A stretch of DNA of 39,341 nt from an uncultured Clostridia bacterium (GCA_944383375.1 CALWPG010000008.1:1-39341); one strand, 5' to 3'. Shown: positions 1-6,400, counted from the first letter of the stretch. Notes: generated by a model from the sequence alone, not told the origin. Numbers and translations: made by a program.

Positions 1-60
1 AATTCAATAAAAATTAAAAATTGTAATTAAGTTTAATTCAAAAATGTATTTAATTTTAAC

Positions 61-100
61 ATATTTCATTAAAAAATAACTGATTTAGATAATGAAATAT
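61..100. promoter_or_regulatory. Spaced inverted repeat, candidate operator
   Basis: Positions 61-70 (ATATTTCATT) and 91-100 (AATGAAATAT) form a perfect 10-base inverted repeat with a 20-base spacer. The half-sites are centred about three helical turns apart, on the same DNA face. It lies about 95 bases upstream of a gene for an XRE-type DNA-binding protein. This suggests an operator for that regulator, but no binding data support it and the surroundings are very AT-rich. Confidence 0.35.
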
Positions 101-118
101 ATTAAAACTTTTTAAACA

Positions 119-143
119 CCGCTAAAAACGGAGTTTTTAGCGG
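119..143. terminator. Perfect hairpin upstream of the XRE gene
   Basis: An 11-base perfect inverted repeat (119-129 and 133-143) closes on a 3-base loop. On the plus strand it is not followed by a T-run, so a plus-strand intrinsic terminator is doubtful. On the minus strand it is followed by a T-richer stretch. It could be a terminator for a gene left of the window or a structured regulatory element. Confidence 0.4.
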
Positions 144-192
144 TTAGTTGGCAAAATTGGAAAAGTTGGTAAATAAATAAAAGGAGGTAATC

Positions 193-483
193 ATGATATA
201 TCTTTCATCCAACCCAATTCAGGATGCTAGAAAACGTACAAAAATGACTGCAACTGAATTAGCGGAAGAACTCAACAAATTGACTGGTGGCAATGTCACA
301 AAAGTCGAAATCTCCAAATGGGAGAACTTCAGACATAAGCCCAATCCGTCGACAATTTTTGCTCTAGCAAAAATATTAAATGTCAATCCTATTCAATTTT
401 ATAACGATATAGACACAAGGTTTCGTAATTGGAGAAAGCTTTTTAAAAAAGAAAAGGAGAAAAAATATGCAACGAATAATTAA
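193..483 (+). CDS. XRE-family helix-turn-helix protein
   Basis: This 96-residue protein has the pattern of an XRE/Cro-type helix-turn-helix domain at about residues 8-70: QDARKRTKMTATELAEEL, then a recognition-helix region VTKVEISKWENF, then ALAKILNV. The C-terminus is short and lysine-rich. Such proteins repress or activate mobile-element operons. The start has an excellent AAGGAGG site seven bases upstream. The next gene overlaps its last 17 bases. It heads the plus-strand operon and lies just after a spaced inverted repeat and a hairpin, so autoregulation is a reasonable inference. The fold is clear, the target is not. Confidence 0.8.
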   Translation: MIYLSSNPIQDARKRTKMTATELAEELNKLTGGNVTKVEISKWENFRHKPNPSTIFALAKILNVNPIQFYNDIDTRFRNWRKLFKKEKEKKYATNN

Positions 484-889
484 TTCACGCACGAAGAAAG
501 CACGTGCACGCCAGGAACGTTCCGAAAAGCGTAAGGTCCAGTGGTACGCAAGAAAAGTAATAAGATACATCGCCAGCCAGTACAAAAAGACCGGCAACAC
601 AGTAATTGAGATCGATGTCTACAAATTCAACGAAGATAAGCTTGTTAAGGTTCTTCAGATGCTACAGTCAGAGAAACAAGTCACCTACATAAAGTCAGAT
701 GACCTTTACTCTGTAACTATACTTCTTCCTAAAACTACACAACACAACATTCAGCCAAATATAGTAAAAGAACCACAAAAAGAGCCTGAAGCACTAAAAC
801 AAGAAGAAAAACAAGAAAAACCACTTAAAAAATCTTCGCCCAGAGCGATTTCTGATGCTTCTGACGAAGAAGAATACAAGCCGTTTTAA
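467..889 (+). CDS. Hypothetical basic protein with charged tail
   Basis: I do not recognise this 140-residue protein. Its first 45 residues are strongly basic (INSRTKKARARQERSEKRK), the middle (about 45-95) looks like a small mixed alpha/beta domain, and the tail from about 95 is low-complexity: Glu/Lys/Pro-rich, then acidic at the end (SDASDEEE). A basic head and acidic tail suggest nucleic-acid or protein contact, but this is inference. It overlaps the end of the XRE gene and has an AAAAGGAGAAAAAAT site before its ATG, so translation is probably coupled. Confidence 0.6.
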   Translation: MQRIINSRTKKARARQERSEKRKVQWYARKVIRYIASQYKKTGNTVIEIDVYKFNEDKLVKVLQMLQSEKQVTYIKSDDLYSVTILLPKTTQHNIQPNIVKEPQKEPEALKQEEKQEKPLKKSSPRAISDASDEEEYKPF

Positions 890-921
890 TTAATAAATAA
901 CAAAATAAAGGGAGAAAGAAA

Positions 922-1785
922 ATGAAGAGTCAATCACTCAAGTTCTTTCCCCGAGAATCAAAGCTTACAACACAAGAACAGCTCTTTATGTCAGATTTTA
1001 ATATATTCAACGAAAAAAGAGTTGCAAATCAAAAATTAGAAGCATTTGCTGTTTACACATTACTTCGAATGAAAATGTCCGATGACGACGACGCGGGATA
1101 TTTTCTAAACTACAACAAGGACCTTTTGAATCTCCTAGCCAGTACTCTTGGAACAGATAACAGATTCCTAGAGCGAGTTGTCAAGAGGTCTTTGGAACGG
1201 GGCTTGTTTGACAAGGTGATGTATGAAAAGTATAAGATACTCACATCCCCTGACATCCAAGACAAATATTTCTTTGGCAAACAAAGATGTACAAGCATAC
1301 GAGTAGTTAAAGAATACTTGTATAGTTTTGTATACGAAAAATACGAATTTGTAAACAAAAAATGCAAAATTGTAAGCATTTTCGGGGAAAATGTTAGCAA
1401 AAAATTACAAACCACACAAGACAAGACTAACACAGATACAAAGAGAGATGCACCAGCCGAGTGCGTTAAAACAGATTTGGAACTGTTTCTCAAAGAATTT
1501 CCAAAAAAGGCTGAGTCTGGAGTTAAAATTCCAAACTATGTCGATTTTAAAGCATTAACCGAAAGAGTTCGAGCTAGTGATTTTCTTAAAATGGCTAATA
1601 ACCTTAAGCTTTCCTGGCTAGTAAAAAAAGAGAATTATGACAAGGTCATTGCCGGTCATTACGATAAGATAGTGTTCTCACCAGGCAAAACCCAAAACTA
1701 CGACAATCGAAGTTACAGCCAGGAGCAATTAAACAACTTATTCACCGACTTGGACTCTGTAAAATTAGGAGGCAACAATGGTTGA
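922..1785 (+). CDS. Phage-type replisome organizer-like protein
   Basis: This 287-residue protein has an N-terminal region (about 35-120) resembling the winged-helix N-terminal domain of Lin1244/Lin1753-type (DUF4373-like) replisome organizers: a hydrophobic helix around AFAVYTLLRM, a second helix LLNLLASTLG, and the segment RGLFDKVMYEKYKILTSPDIQ, matching the family pattern of a helix followed by 'ILTS.gIQ..Y'. The middle is a linker and the C-terminus (about 185-275) is a second, lysine-rich domain. Known relatives start replication of phages and integrative elements and recruit the host helicase. It has a GGGAG site and its stop overlaps the next start. Assignment is by pattern, not by a search. 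Confidence 0.5.
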   Translation: MKSQSLKFFPRESKLTTQEQLFMSDFNIFNEKRVANQKLEAFAVYTLLRMKMSDDDDAGYFLNYNKDLLNLLASTLGTDNRFLERVVKRSLERGLFDKVMYEKYKILTSPDIQDKYFFGKQRCTSIRVVKEYLYSFVYEKYEFVNKKCKIVSIFGENVSKKLQTTQDKTNTDTKRDAPAECVKTDLELFLKEFPKKAESGVKIPNYVDFKALTERVRASDFLKMANNLKLSWLVKKENYDKVIAGHYDKIVFSPGKTQNYDNRSYSQEQLNNLFTDLDSVKLGGNNG

Positions 1786-2092
1786 CATTCTAACTAACAA
1801 ACTGTGTGATTATCTGCATTCAAATAACGTTTGGTGGAAAATACACGATAACCTCTTCTGCATTATGACAGATAGTGACACTATTCACCTTGCCTTTAAA
1901 ATTGAGGAGAATCACATCACTACAAAGACAAGTCTTGACCACTCATTAGCCTTTGAACCGAGTGTGTCCAAATTCCACACAGTCAAATTGCGAGTACAAA
2001 ACTTCATATTGGACAATGAGTCACTCATTAATCAGATGATTGCGATTAGCAAAAACTTAAATTTATTGGAGGAAAAATATGTTAAAAATTAA
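1778..2092 (+). CDS. Hypothetical protein
   Basis: I do not recognise this 104-residue protein. It is a soluble mixed-charge sequence with no membrane segment or obvious metal site. An LFCIMTDSDTIHLAFKI stretch looks like paired beta strands, followed by a C-terminal helix. It overlaps the previous gene by 8 bases and has a TTAGGAGG site, so it is a true member of the operon. Confidence 0.55.
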   Translation: MVDILTNKLCDYLHSNNVWWKIHDNLFCIMTDSDTIHLAFKIEENHITTKTSLDHSLAFEPSVSKFHTVKLRVQNFILDNESLINQMIAISKNLNLLEEKYVKN

Positions 2093-2318
2093 AGATAATG
2101 TTGATATGAAAGAACTTGAAAAGTTTGACGAATTGGAATATAAGAAAAATGAATATTTTAAAAACCCTTATTATGTAAATAGTTCTGGCACTGTTTTGAT
2201 TTTTGTAAAAAGTAGACATTTAGAGTTAATAGGATGTAGTAATGTGCGTAATGAATATGACGTATTATTCGATTTAATCAAATCCGATATGCTCGAAAAG
2301 GTGGTGAAACATGAGTAA
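2079..2318 (+). CDS. Hypothetical protein
   Basis: This is an unrecognised 79-residue protein. The middle, GTVLIFVKSRHLELIG, looks like a beta hairpin, and the ends are charged and helical. It overlaps the preceding gene by 14 bases and the following one by 8 bases, and has a TTGGAGG site before its ATG. The tight packing supports translation. No function can be assigned. Confidence 0.55.
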   Translation: MLKIKDNVDMKELEKFDELEYKKNEYFKNPYYVNSSGTVLIFVKSRHLELIGCSNVRNEYDVLFDLIKSDMLEKVVKHE

Positions 2319-2526
2319 TATTTCAAAAATAAGAGTTTGTCGAGAACTTATAAAATTAGATCACCTGCTATTACACGATAGACCAATTGAGCTTACAAGT
2401 GCTCAGATAGATTATTTATTGTCAGCAGGTTTTGAAGGTAATGCAGAAAGGAGATCTTTTATATATACCGATAAACACCTTGAGATTGAATATTTAGTAA
2501 TTAAGGAGAGAGAAAATGAAAATTAG
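2311..2526 (+). CDS. Hypothetical protein
   Basis: This is an unrecognised 71-residue protein with a helical N-terminus (ISKIRVCRELIKLDHLLL) and a beta-rich C-terminus. It overlaps both neighbours (8 bases before, 11 bases after) and has an AAGGTGG site. No function can be assigned. Confidence 0.5.
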   Translation: MSNISKIRVCRELIKLDHLLLHDRPIELTSAQIDYLLSAGFEGNAERRSFIYTDKHLEIEYLVIKERENEN

Positions 2527-2692
2527 ATTACACGGTGTCCCTGAAGAGATTTCAAAATTTACAAAACTATTTAAGTCTTTGGAAGATGCCGGAACAATAG
2601 ACATATTGCAAAAATCAGAACCTTACGCAGACCGTGGCACTTCCAAATACTGCAGAGTGTATATGGATGTTAATTTGAAGGAGAAACAATGA
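2516..2692 (+). CDS. Small DUF3970-like protein
   Basis: This 58-residue gene starts at an ATG behind AAGGAGAGAGAAA and ends in a TGA that overlaps the start of the methylase gene. The protein begins MKIRLHGVPEEISKF and ends with a strand reading SKYCRVYMDVNL, with a Tyr-Ala-Asp-Arg-Gly turn in the middle. That is the outline I remember for the short DUF3970-type proteins of Clostridia phages and integrative elements (a 'MKIRL.G' strand, one helix, then 'YP.RG...RVY.'). Function is unknown. The fit is from memory of the pattern. Confidence 0.55.
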   Translation: MKIRLHGVPEEISKFTKLFKSLEDAGTIDILQKSEPYADRGTSKYCRVYMDVNLKEKQ

Positions 2693-3273
2693 GTAAAATT
2701 TTTACACCGCTTGGAGCAAGCAATCACACAAAAAAGGAGCGTGCAGAACTAGATTTTTACGCAACTGATCCAATCGCTATAGACAAGCTTTTAACTGTTG
2801 AAGACCCCTGTCCTCACATTTGGGAATGTGCTTGTGGTGACGGACATCTATCAAAACGATTAGAAGAAAAAGGATACCACGTCTTCTCGAGTGATATTGT
2901 ACAAAGAAATTTTACATTAAATTTTAAAAAAGATTTTTTGAAATTTTGCTTTAAAGATATCCATTGTGACATACTCACTAACCCACCATACAAATATGCA
3001 AAAGAATTTGTATTAAAAGCACTTGAATTAATTGCCGATGGACATAAAGTGTATATGTTTTTAAAACTTACTTTTCTCGAGGGTAAGTCAAGATACAAAG
3101 AACTATTTAGCCAATACCCACCTAAAACTATATATGTTTTTAGTGAGCGTGTAATGTGTGCTAAAAATGGCAATTTCGAAGAAATGAAAGCTGGTGGTGG
3201 AAGTGCCGTAGCTTATGCCTGGTTCGTCTGGGAGAAAAACTACAAAGGCGACACTGTAATAAAGTGGATTTAA
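2689..3273 (+). CDS. Phage-type N6-adenine DNA methyltransferase-like
   Basis: This 194-residue protein has the catalytic NPPY motif (ILTNPPYKYA, near residues 103-107), the hallmark of amino-methylating DNA methyltransferases. An S-adenosylmethionine-binding motif I variant (ECACGDGHLSKRLEEKGY, about 44-61) precedes it, with an acidic residue at the next strand (SSDIV). It is short and shows no separate target-recognition domain, as is typical of phage-borne orphan methylases. No restriction gene lies beside it. It may protect the element's DNA or affect regulation. Start and stop overlap or lie close to neighbours, so it belongs to the operon. Confidence 0.75.
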   Translation: MSKIFTPLGASNHTKKERAELDFYATDPIAIDKLLTVEDPCPHIWECACGDGHLSKRLEEKGYHVFSSDIVQRNFTLNFKKDFLKFCFKDIHCDILTNPPYKYAKEFVLKALELIADGHKVYMFLKLTFLEGKSRYKELFSQYPPKTIYVFSERVMCAKNGNFEEMKAGGGSAVAYAWFVWEKNYKGDTVIKWI

Positions 3274-3284
3274 GCGAGGCTTAG

Positions 3285-3932
3285 ATGAAAAAGAACAACC
3301 TAACCTTTGACCGGGATAACTTCAAACTCTCCCTCATCCAGAACTGCAACCTTGTTGGAGAGTTTGAGTTCCCAGAGATAAAACCTACACAGACAACTTT
3401 TGGCAAATATGCGGTAGTACCTTTCAATGTTGCTAAAGGTATTGAGCAAAAACATAAATACTACGTGCATTTTTATATAGACGACTACCAGTTCGATCGA
3501 ATTTGGTACGCACCAGAAAAATATATGCAGTTCCTTAAGCAGTTCAAAGGAGTAATCGCTCCAGACTTCAGCCTTTACGCAGATATGCCAAAGGCGATGC
3601 AGATATGGCAATGTTATAAAGCTAGAGTTCTAACCAGGTACTGGCAAGATAATGGCATAGATGTTATTCCAAATGCAACCTGGAGTGATGAAAGTTCCTA
3701 TTCCTGGTGCTTTGACGGACTACCTCAGAACTCAACCCTTGCAGTAAGTTCTGTCGGCTGTGTCAAAAACCCACATTTCCTACTCACCTTTTGCAAAGGT
3801 TTTGAAAAAATGGTTGAAAAGTTAAATCCAACAAAGATATTGTTCTATGGAGTTATTCCAGAAAGTTTAAAAGGCGACAACCGTATTATTCAAATTGCTA
3901 CACATATGCAATTACAACTAAAAAATTTTTAA
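3285..3932 (+). CDS. DUF4417 family protein
   Basis: This 215-residue protein matches the DUF4417 pattern well over its length: YVHFYIDDYQFDRIW, then an APDFSLYADMP motif (about 92-103), then 'QNGID/VIPNATWSDESSYSWCFDG', then AVSSVGC, and near the end KILFYGV. DUF4417 proteins are common in phages, plasmids and integrative elements of Bacillota. Their biochemical role is not known to me. The many conserved aromatic and acidic residues suggest an enzyme or ligand-binding fold. It has a GCGAGG site and follows the methylase gene by 11 bases. Confidence 0.8.
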   Translation: MKKNNLTFDRDNFKLSLIQNCNLVGEFEFPEIKPTQTTFGKYAVVPFNVAKGIEQKHKYYVHFYIDDYQFDRIWYAPEKYMQFLKQFKGVIAPDFSLYADMPKAMQIWQCYKARVLTRYWQDNGIDVIPNATWSDESSYSWCFDGLPQNSTLAVSSVGCVKNPHFLLTFCKGFEKMVEKLNPTKILFYGVIPESLKGDNRIIQIATHMQLQLKNF

Positions 3933-3949
3933 ACTAGGAGGATATATTT

Positions 3950-4705
3950 ATGGGCGGAAGAGGCTCAAGTTATTTTAATAGAAGCGGAAGTATGCGTATA
4001 AAAGTAAGTGATACTTATGATCAGGATAAACCTACAAACAATCGAACTAGAATAGTTGAAAAACTAACAAAAAGAAATGTTCAAGTAATGGCATCAACAG
4101 ATAAAATTCCAGATGAAATACTCACCCCTAACCTTAAACAACTTGATAGAATTATGTCAAGGTTCAGACAATACTCTGATTATGCAGAAGTTGAAAATCT
4201 AAAAGTTCGAACTGAAACATTTAGCAACCCAAATATTCAAGCATGTTTTAGATGTGATGCTGATTCATTTACTCGACCTGAGATTATTTTCAATAAAACT
4301 TACGAAAAGCGAAATGCAATTCAGATAGAGCAGGAAGTTCAAGGACAAATAAACGGTAACTATTGGACAAAATCTGATAGACAAAATTTGCTTGTACATA
4401 CAATGACTCATGAAATGGGACACTATGTTCAAAGAGTCCTTACAGAACAAATAGCCGAACAACGTGGAGAAGTTGACATACGTGCAAGAAATCCGTTAAA
4501 ATATGATAATACCATAGCAAATGAAATGACAAATAAAATTGCTATGATATGTAAACAACAGTTCAATAGCAAAATTAAAACAAGTGAATACGGCTCAACT
4601 AATGACTATGAATTCTTTGCTGAAACATTTAGTGAGATGCTTACTTGTGATAATCCGTCAGACACTGCTAAGTCACTTGAAATATATTTAAAAGGAGAAA
4701 AATAA
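3950..4705 (+). CDS. Putative zinc metalloprotease (HEMGH) of mobile-element type
   Basis: This 251-residue protein starts with MGGRGSS, an N-terminus shared by many phage head-associated and element-borne effector proteins. It carries a canonical zinc-binding HEMGH motif (THEMGHYVQ, near residue 152), with a possible third ligand in the downstream helix EFFAETFSEML (about 221-232), a gluzincin-like layout. There is no signal peptide, so it acts in the cytoplasm or is delivered in a phage-like way. It has a strong AGGAGG site. It may process an element protein or act on a host target. Substrate and function are unknown. Confidence 0.65.
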   Translation: MGGRGSSYFNRSGSMRIKVSDTYDQDKPTNNRTRIVEKLTKRNVQVMASTDKIPDEILTPNLKQLDRIMSRFRQYSDYAEVENLKVRTETFSNPNIQACFRCDADSFTRPEIIFNKTYEKRNAIQIEQEVQGQINGNYWTKSDRQNLLVHTMTHEMGHYVQRVLTEQIAEQRGEVDIRARNPLKYDNTIANEMTNKIAMICKQQFNSKIKTSEYGSTNDYEFFAETFSEMLTCDNPSDTAKSLEIYLKGEK

Positions 4706-4706
4706 T

Positions 4707-4922
4707 ATGTTGTTAGAAAAACCTTTGTTTTTAAAAAATCCAGAGTGGTATGTCCATGATGATGAGCGAAACATATATCTTTTGACTGACAAAGCACCAA
4801 AAGAAGCTCAACAAAGCTATATTGAATTTTACGAAACATTAAATAATTCATATTGGCACAGTCAGGAGTTTAAAATAAAAGATATAAATGACTACATTGT
4901 CAAAACTACACAAGACAAATAA
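4707..4922 (+). CDS. Hypothetical protein, last gene of the element operon
   Basis: I do not recognise this 71-residue protein. It is acidic to neutral and rich in aromatic residues (Trp, Tyr and Phe, for example NPEWYVHDDERNIYLL), with no membrane segment. Its ATG lies 2 bases after the metalloprotease stop codon, sharing the AAAGGAG site at the end of that gene, so it is probably co-translated. It could be a partner or inhibitor of the metalloprotease, but that rests on position only. Confidence 0.55.
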   Translation: MLLEKPLFLKNPEWYVHDDERNIYLLTDKAPKEAQQSYIEFYETLNNSYWHSQEFKIKDINDYIVKTTQDK

Positions 4923-4932
4923 ATATTCATAA

Positions 4933-4963
4933 AAACAAGCCGAAAAAACGGCTTGTTTTTTTA
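4933..4963 (+). terminator. Strong intrinsic terminator of the element operon
   Basis: A perfect stem AACAAGCCG / CGGCTTGTT closes on a 6-base A loop and is followed by a T-run on the plus strand. It sits 10 bases after the last gene of the element operon. Confidence 0.9.
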
Positions 4964-5025
4964 TATAAAATTCATCGATTCAAGTTCGGAACAAAAATGT
5001 TTAATCGACAGAACTTGTGAAAAAA

Positions 5026-5051
5026 CTTATCCAAAAAAAATATCCAAAAAA
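5026..5051 (+). repeat. Short direct repeat near the attachment site
   Basis: TATCCAAAAAA occurs twice in tandem about 50-75 bases left of the tRNA fragment. Short direct repeats next to an attachment site often serve as arm-type integrase or excisionase sites. The repeat is A-rich, so chance is possible. Confidence 0.3.
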
Positions 5052-5098
5052 TCATGAAACCCTTTTGTTATAAGGCTTGTAGCCTCTTTTTTAAAACA

Positions 5099-5153
5099 CT
5101 TAAAATCCCTCGGGGGAAACTCCGTACCGGTTCAAGTCCGGTTCCCGGCACCA
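5099..5153 (+). repeat. 3' half of tRNA-Leu(UAA): right attachment site (attR)
   Basis: The segment reads as a leucine tRNA from the anticodon loop to the end: anticodon loop with TAA (5099-5105), 3' anticodon stem TCCCT (5106-5110), a long variable arm pairing 5111-5115 with 5120-5124 across a GAAA loop, a perfect T stem ACCGG/CCGGT around TTCAAGT (5126-5142), acceptor strand TCCCGGC, discriminator A and an encoded CCA (5151-5153). Upstream sequence lacks the 5' half (no D-arm or acceptor 5' strand), so it is not a working tRNA. An isolated 3' tRNA half at the boundary between accessory and core genes is the classic mark of tyrosine-integrase insertion. The core repeat is probably about 45-55 bases. 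Confidence 0.88.
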
Positions 5154-5233
5154 AATTAACAAGGCTAAAACCCAGGAAATATAAGGAGTTCACTATATTT
5201 GACCCCAAATTAATTTCAATAATAAATTTTATT

Positions 5234-5271
5234 AAAAAAAGATGCTTAACTTATGTTAAACATCTTTTTTT
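5234..5271. terminator. Bidirectional terminator beside the small minus-strand gene
   Basis: AAAAAAAGATG (5234-5244) pairs with CATCTTTTTTT (5261-5271), with further pairing of TTAAC/GTTAA inside. A T-run follows on either strand. It ends the small 5287-5439 gene on the minus strand and may be the original terminator of the tRNA-Leu gene on the plus strand. Confidence 0.85.
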
Positions 5272-5286
5272 CAGCAAAACTACTTA

Positions 5287-5439
5287 CTATCCACGAGAAG
5301 ACTTGTTTGCTTTACTGGACTTTGAATTTTTTGAATTCTTTCTGCCCATTTCAGAACCTGCTTCTACGTTTGTGTTTGTTCTACCTGAACAATCTCTAGT
5401 TTTAGAAGCTCCTTGGCTAGATTTGTTTCTTCCAAACAT
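5287..5439 (-). CDS. Small basic Ser/Asn/Lys-rich protein, possibly spore-associated
   Basis: This 50-residue gene has a near-perfect GAGGAGG site nine bases before its ATG and a strong terminator just after its TAG. The protein begins MFGRNKSSQGASKTRD and is hydrophilic throughout. It is rich in Ser, Lys, Asn and Gly, with one Cys (residue 17) and almost no hydrophobic residues, so it is probably unstructured or nucleic-acid-binding. I do not recognise the family. The composition recalls minor small spore proteins, and a possible forespore-type promoter lies upstream (5488-5516), but a spore role is only inference. Confidence 0.65.
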   Translation of the reverse strand: MFGRNKSSQGASKTRDCSGRTNTNVEAGSEMGRKNSKNSKSSKANKSSRG

Positions 5440-5487
5440 ATAGTTTTACCTCCTCTGCAAAGCATTTAGTTTTTGCTTTGACAAATC

Positions 5488-5516
5488 TAGTATGCAACAT
5501 AAAGCAAATTTAATAC
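5488..5516 (-). promoter_or_regulatory. Candidate sigma-G/F-like promoter
   Basis: On the minus strand, CATACTA (5488-5494) fits the forespore -10 pattern CATnnTA, and GTATT (5512-5516), 17 bases upstream, fits four of five positions of the -35 pattern GHATR. No good housekeeping promoter is visible in this interval. It would give a leader of roughly 40 bases for the small 5287-5439 gene. Confidence 0.3.
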
Positions 5517-5521
5517 ATAAA

Positions 5522-5550
5522 AAATGTGATAAAATAAATTTATCACATTT
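5522..5550. terminator. Terminator after yrzB
   Basis: AAATGTGATAAA (5522-5533) and TTTATCACATTT (5539-5550) form a 12-base perfect stem with a 5-base loop. It follows the stop of the DUF1292 gene by a few bases on the minus strand. The T-tract on the minus strand is short but continuous with the stem. Confidence 0.7.
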
Positions 5551-5555
5551 AATTA

Positions 5556-5873
5556 TTATTTACCTTCGGCTTTATCCAATAGCTTGTAATATTCATCAAA
5601 AACCAGCATAGCAGTTGGTTCATCGGTCTCGACTTCAAGTGTTGCGTCACCATCTCCATCCTCATTGACATAAAAAACTATTGCTTCATCATCTGCAACA
5701 CCTTCCAATGGGTCAATTGGTTTTAAAATAGCATAAAGCTTATTGTCCATAGGAATGATAGCAACTTGATCAAATTTTACTGCTCTATCATTTTCATCAT
5801 ATAATGTAATTGGATCCTCATTGTCTTCATCCAAAAGGATATCCATAATCCCAAGTTCTTTTTTTTCTTCCAT
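5556..5873 (-). CDS. yrzB: DUF1292 family protein (YrzB-like)
   Basis: This 105-residue acidic protein has the DUF1292 layout: an N-terminal ILLDEDNEDPITLYDENDRAVKFDQVAIIP, then YAILKPIDP, an acidic DEAIVFYVNEDGDGDATLEVETDE segment, and a C-terminal helix around VFDEYYKLLD. Family members are short cytosolic proteins of unknown function. In many Bacillota the gene follows ruvX, as it does here with a 3-base gap, so it is co-transcribed with ruvX. The N-terminus MEEKKELGIMDIL has an AAGGAGAT site. Confidence 0.88.
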   Translation of the reverse strand: MEEKKELGIMDILLDEDNEDPITLYDENDRAVKFDQVAIIPMDNKLYAILKPIDPLEGVADDEAIVFYVNEDGDGDATLEVETDEPTAMLVFDEYYKLLDKAEGK

Positions 5874-5876
5874 AAT

Positions 5877-6305
5877 CTAATCTCCTTTACTTTTTAAATA
5901 ACTTTCAAGTATAACAGCAGCAGAAAACATGTCCAAGTATTGTTTACGCTTAGTAGGAGGAATTTTCCGATCTTTTAGCATTTCCTCTGCCTCAACGGAT
6001 GAAAGTCGTTCATCTTCAAACATTACCTTAATACCAGAAAAGTCACTTAGTTTTTGGCCGAAAAATTTAGTGATTTGTGTCCTTTGGTTTTCCGAGCCAT
6101 CAAGTGAATACGGCATGCCAATGACAATGAGTGACACGTTGTTGCTTTTTGCAAGATTTGTCAAATACTCAATATCTTTATCAATATCTTGTGATTGATA
6201 AATTTCATATGGATTTGCTGTCAATCCTAGCAGATCTGAAAATGCAACTCCAATTCTAGCATCGCCATAATCGAGGCACATGATTCTTTGATATCGCATA
6301 ACCAT
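5877..6305 (-). CDS. ruvX: RuvX/YqgF Holliday-junction resolvase-like nuclease
   Basis: This 142-residue RNase H-fold protein has the family start RIMCLDYGDARIGVAFSD (first catalytic Asp in LDYG), the middle VIGMPYSLDGSENQRT, and MFEDERLSSVEAEEML with the acidic DERL motif, then KQYLDMFSAAVILESYL. YqgF proteins act on 16S/23S rRNA precursors or on branched DNA. In Bacillota the gene is usually grouped with yrzB, as here. There are three in-frame ATGs at the start (residues 1, 3 and 9). By comparison with the family, residue 3 is the most natural start. There is no ribosome binding site, and the predicted promoter puts the transcript start within a few bases of the first ATG. Confidence 0.9.
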   Translation of the reverse strand: MVMRYQRIMCLDYGDARIGVAFSDLLGLTANPYEIYQSQDIDKDIEYLTNLAKSNNVSLIVIGMPYSLDGSENQRTQITKFFGQKLSDFSGIKVMFEDERLSSVEAEEMLKDRKIPPTKRKQYLDMFSAAVILESYLKSKGD

Positions 6306-6315
6306 ACTCAGTAGT

Positions 6316-6345
6316 AGTATACTTTAATTTTGTTCAATTAGTCAA
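6316..6345 (-). promoter_or_regulatory. SigA-type promoter of ruvX, near-leaderless
   Basis: On the minus strand TTGACT (6340-6345) and TATACT (6316-6321) are separated by 18 bases. The expected transcript start (about 6309) is only around four bases from the first ATG of ruvX (6305). Confidence 0.75.
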
Positions 6346-6361
6346 ATATTTTATCTATTTT

Positions 6362-6397
6362 ATGAAAAATAAAATAGCACACTTACTTGTGTGCTAT
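6362..6397 (-). terminator. Terminator of the iscS operon
   Basis: ATAGCACAC (6374-6382) and GTGTGCTAT (6389-6397) form a perfect 9-base stem, followed on the minus strand by TTTTATTTTT. It sits just after the YtxH-like gene and separates the iscS operon from the ruvX promoter. Confidence 0.88.
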
Positions 6398-6400
6398 CGG

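Noticed and set aside
148..175. TTGGCA-16-TAAATA as a promoter for the XRE gene
   Set aside because: The predicted transcript start would fall inside the ribosome binding site, so it is unlikely to be the working promoter.
4977..4990. Partial look-alike of the tRNA T-arm (TTCAAGTTCGG against TTCAAGTCCGG)
   Set aside because: Only 10 of 11 bases match, with no tRNA context. It could be a weak secondary attachment-like site, but chance is enough to explain it.
5054..5443. Plus-strand open frame of 129 codons
   Set aside because: It runs through the tRNA-Leu fragment and antisense to the small 5287-5439 gene, has no ribosome binding site and resembles no protein.
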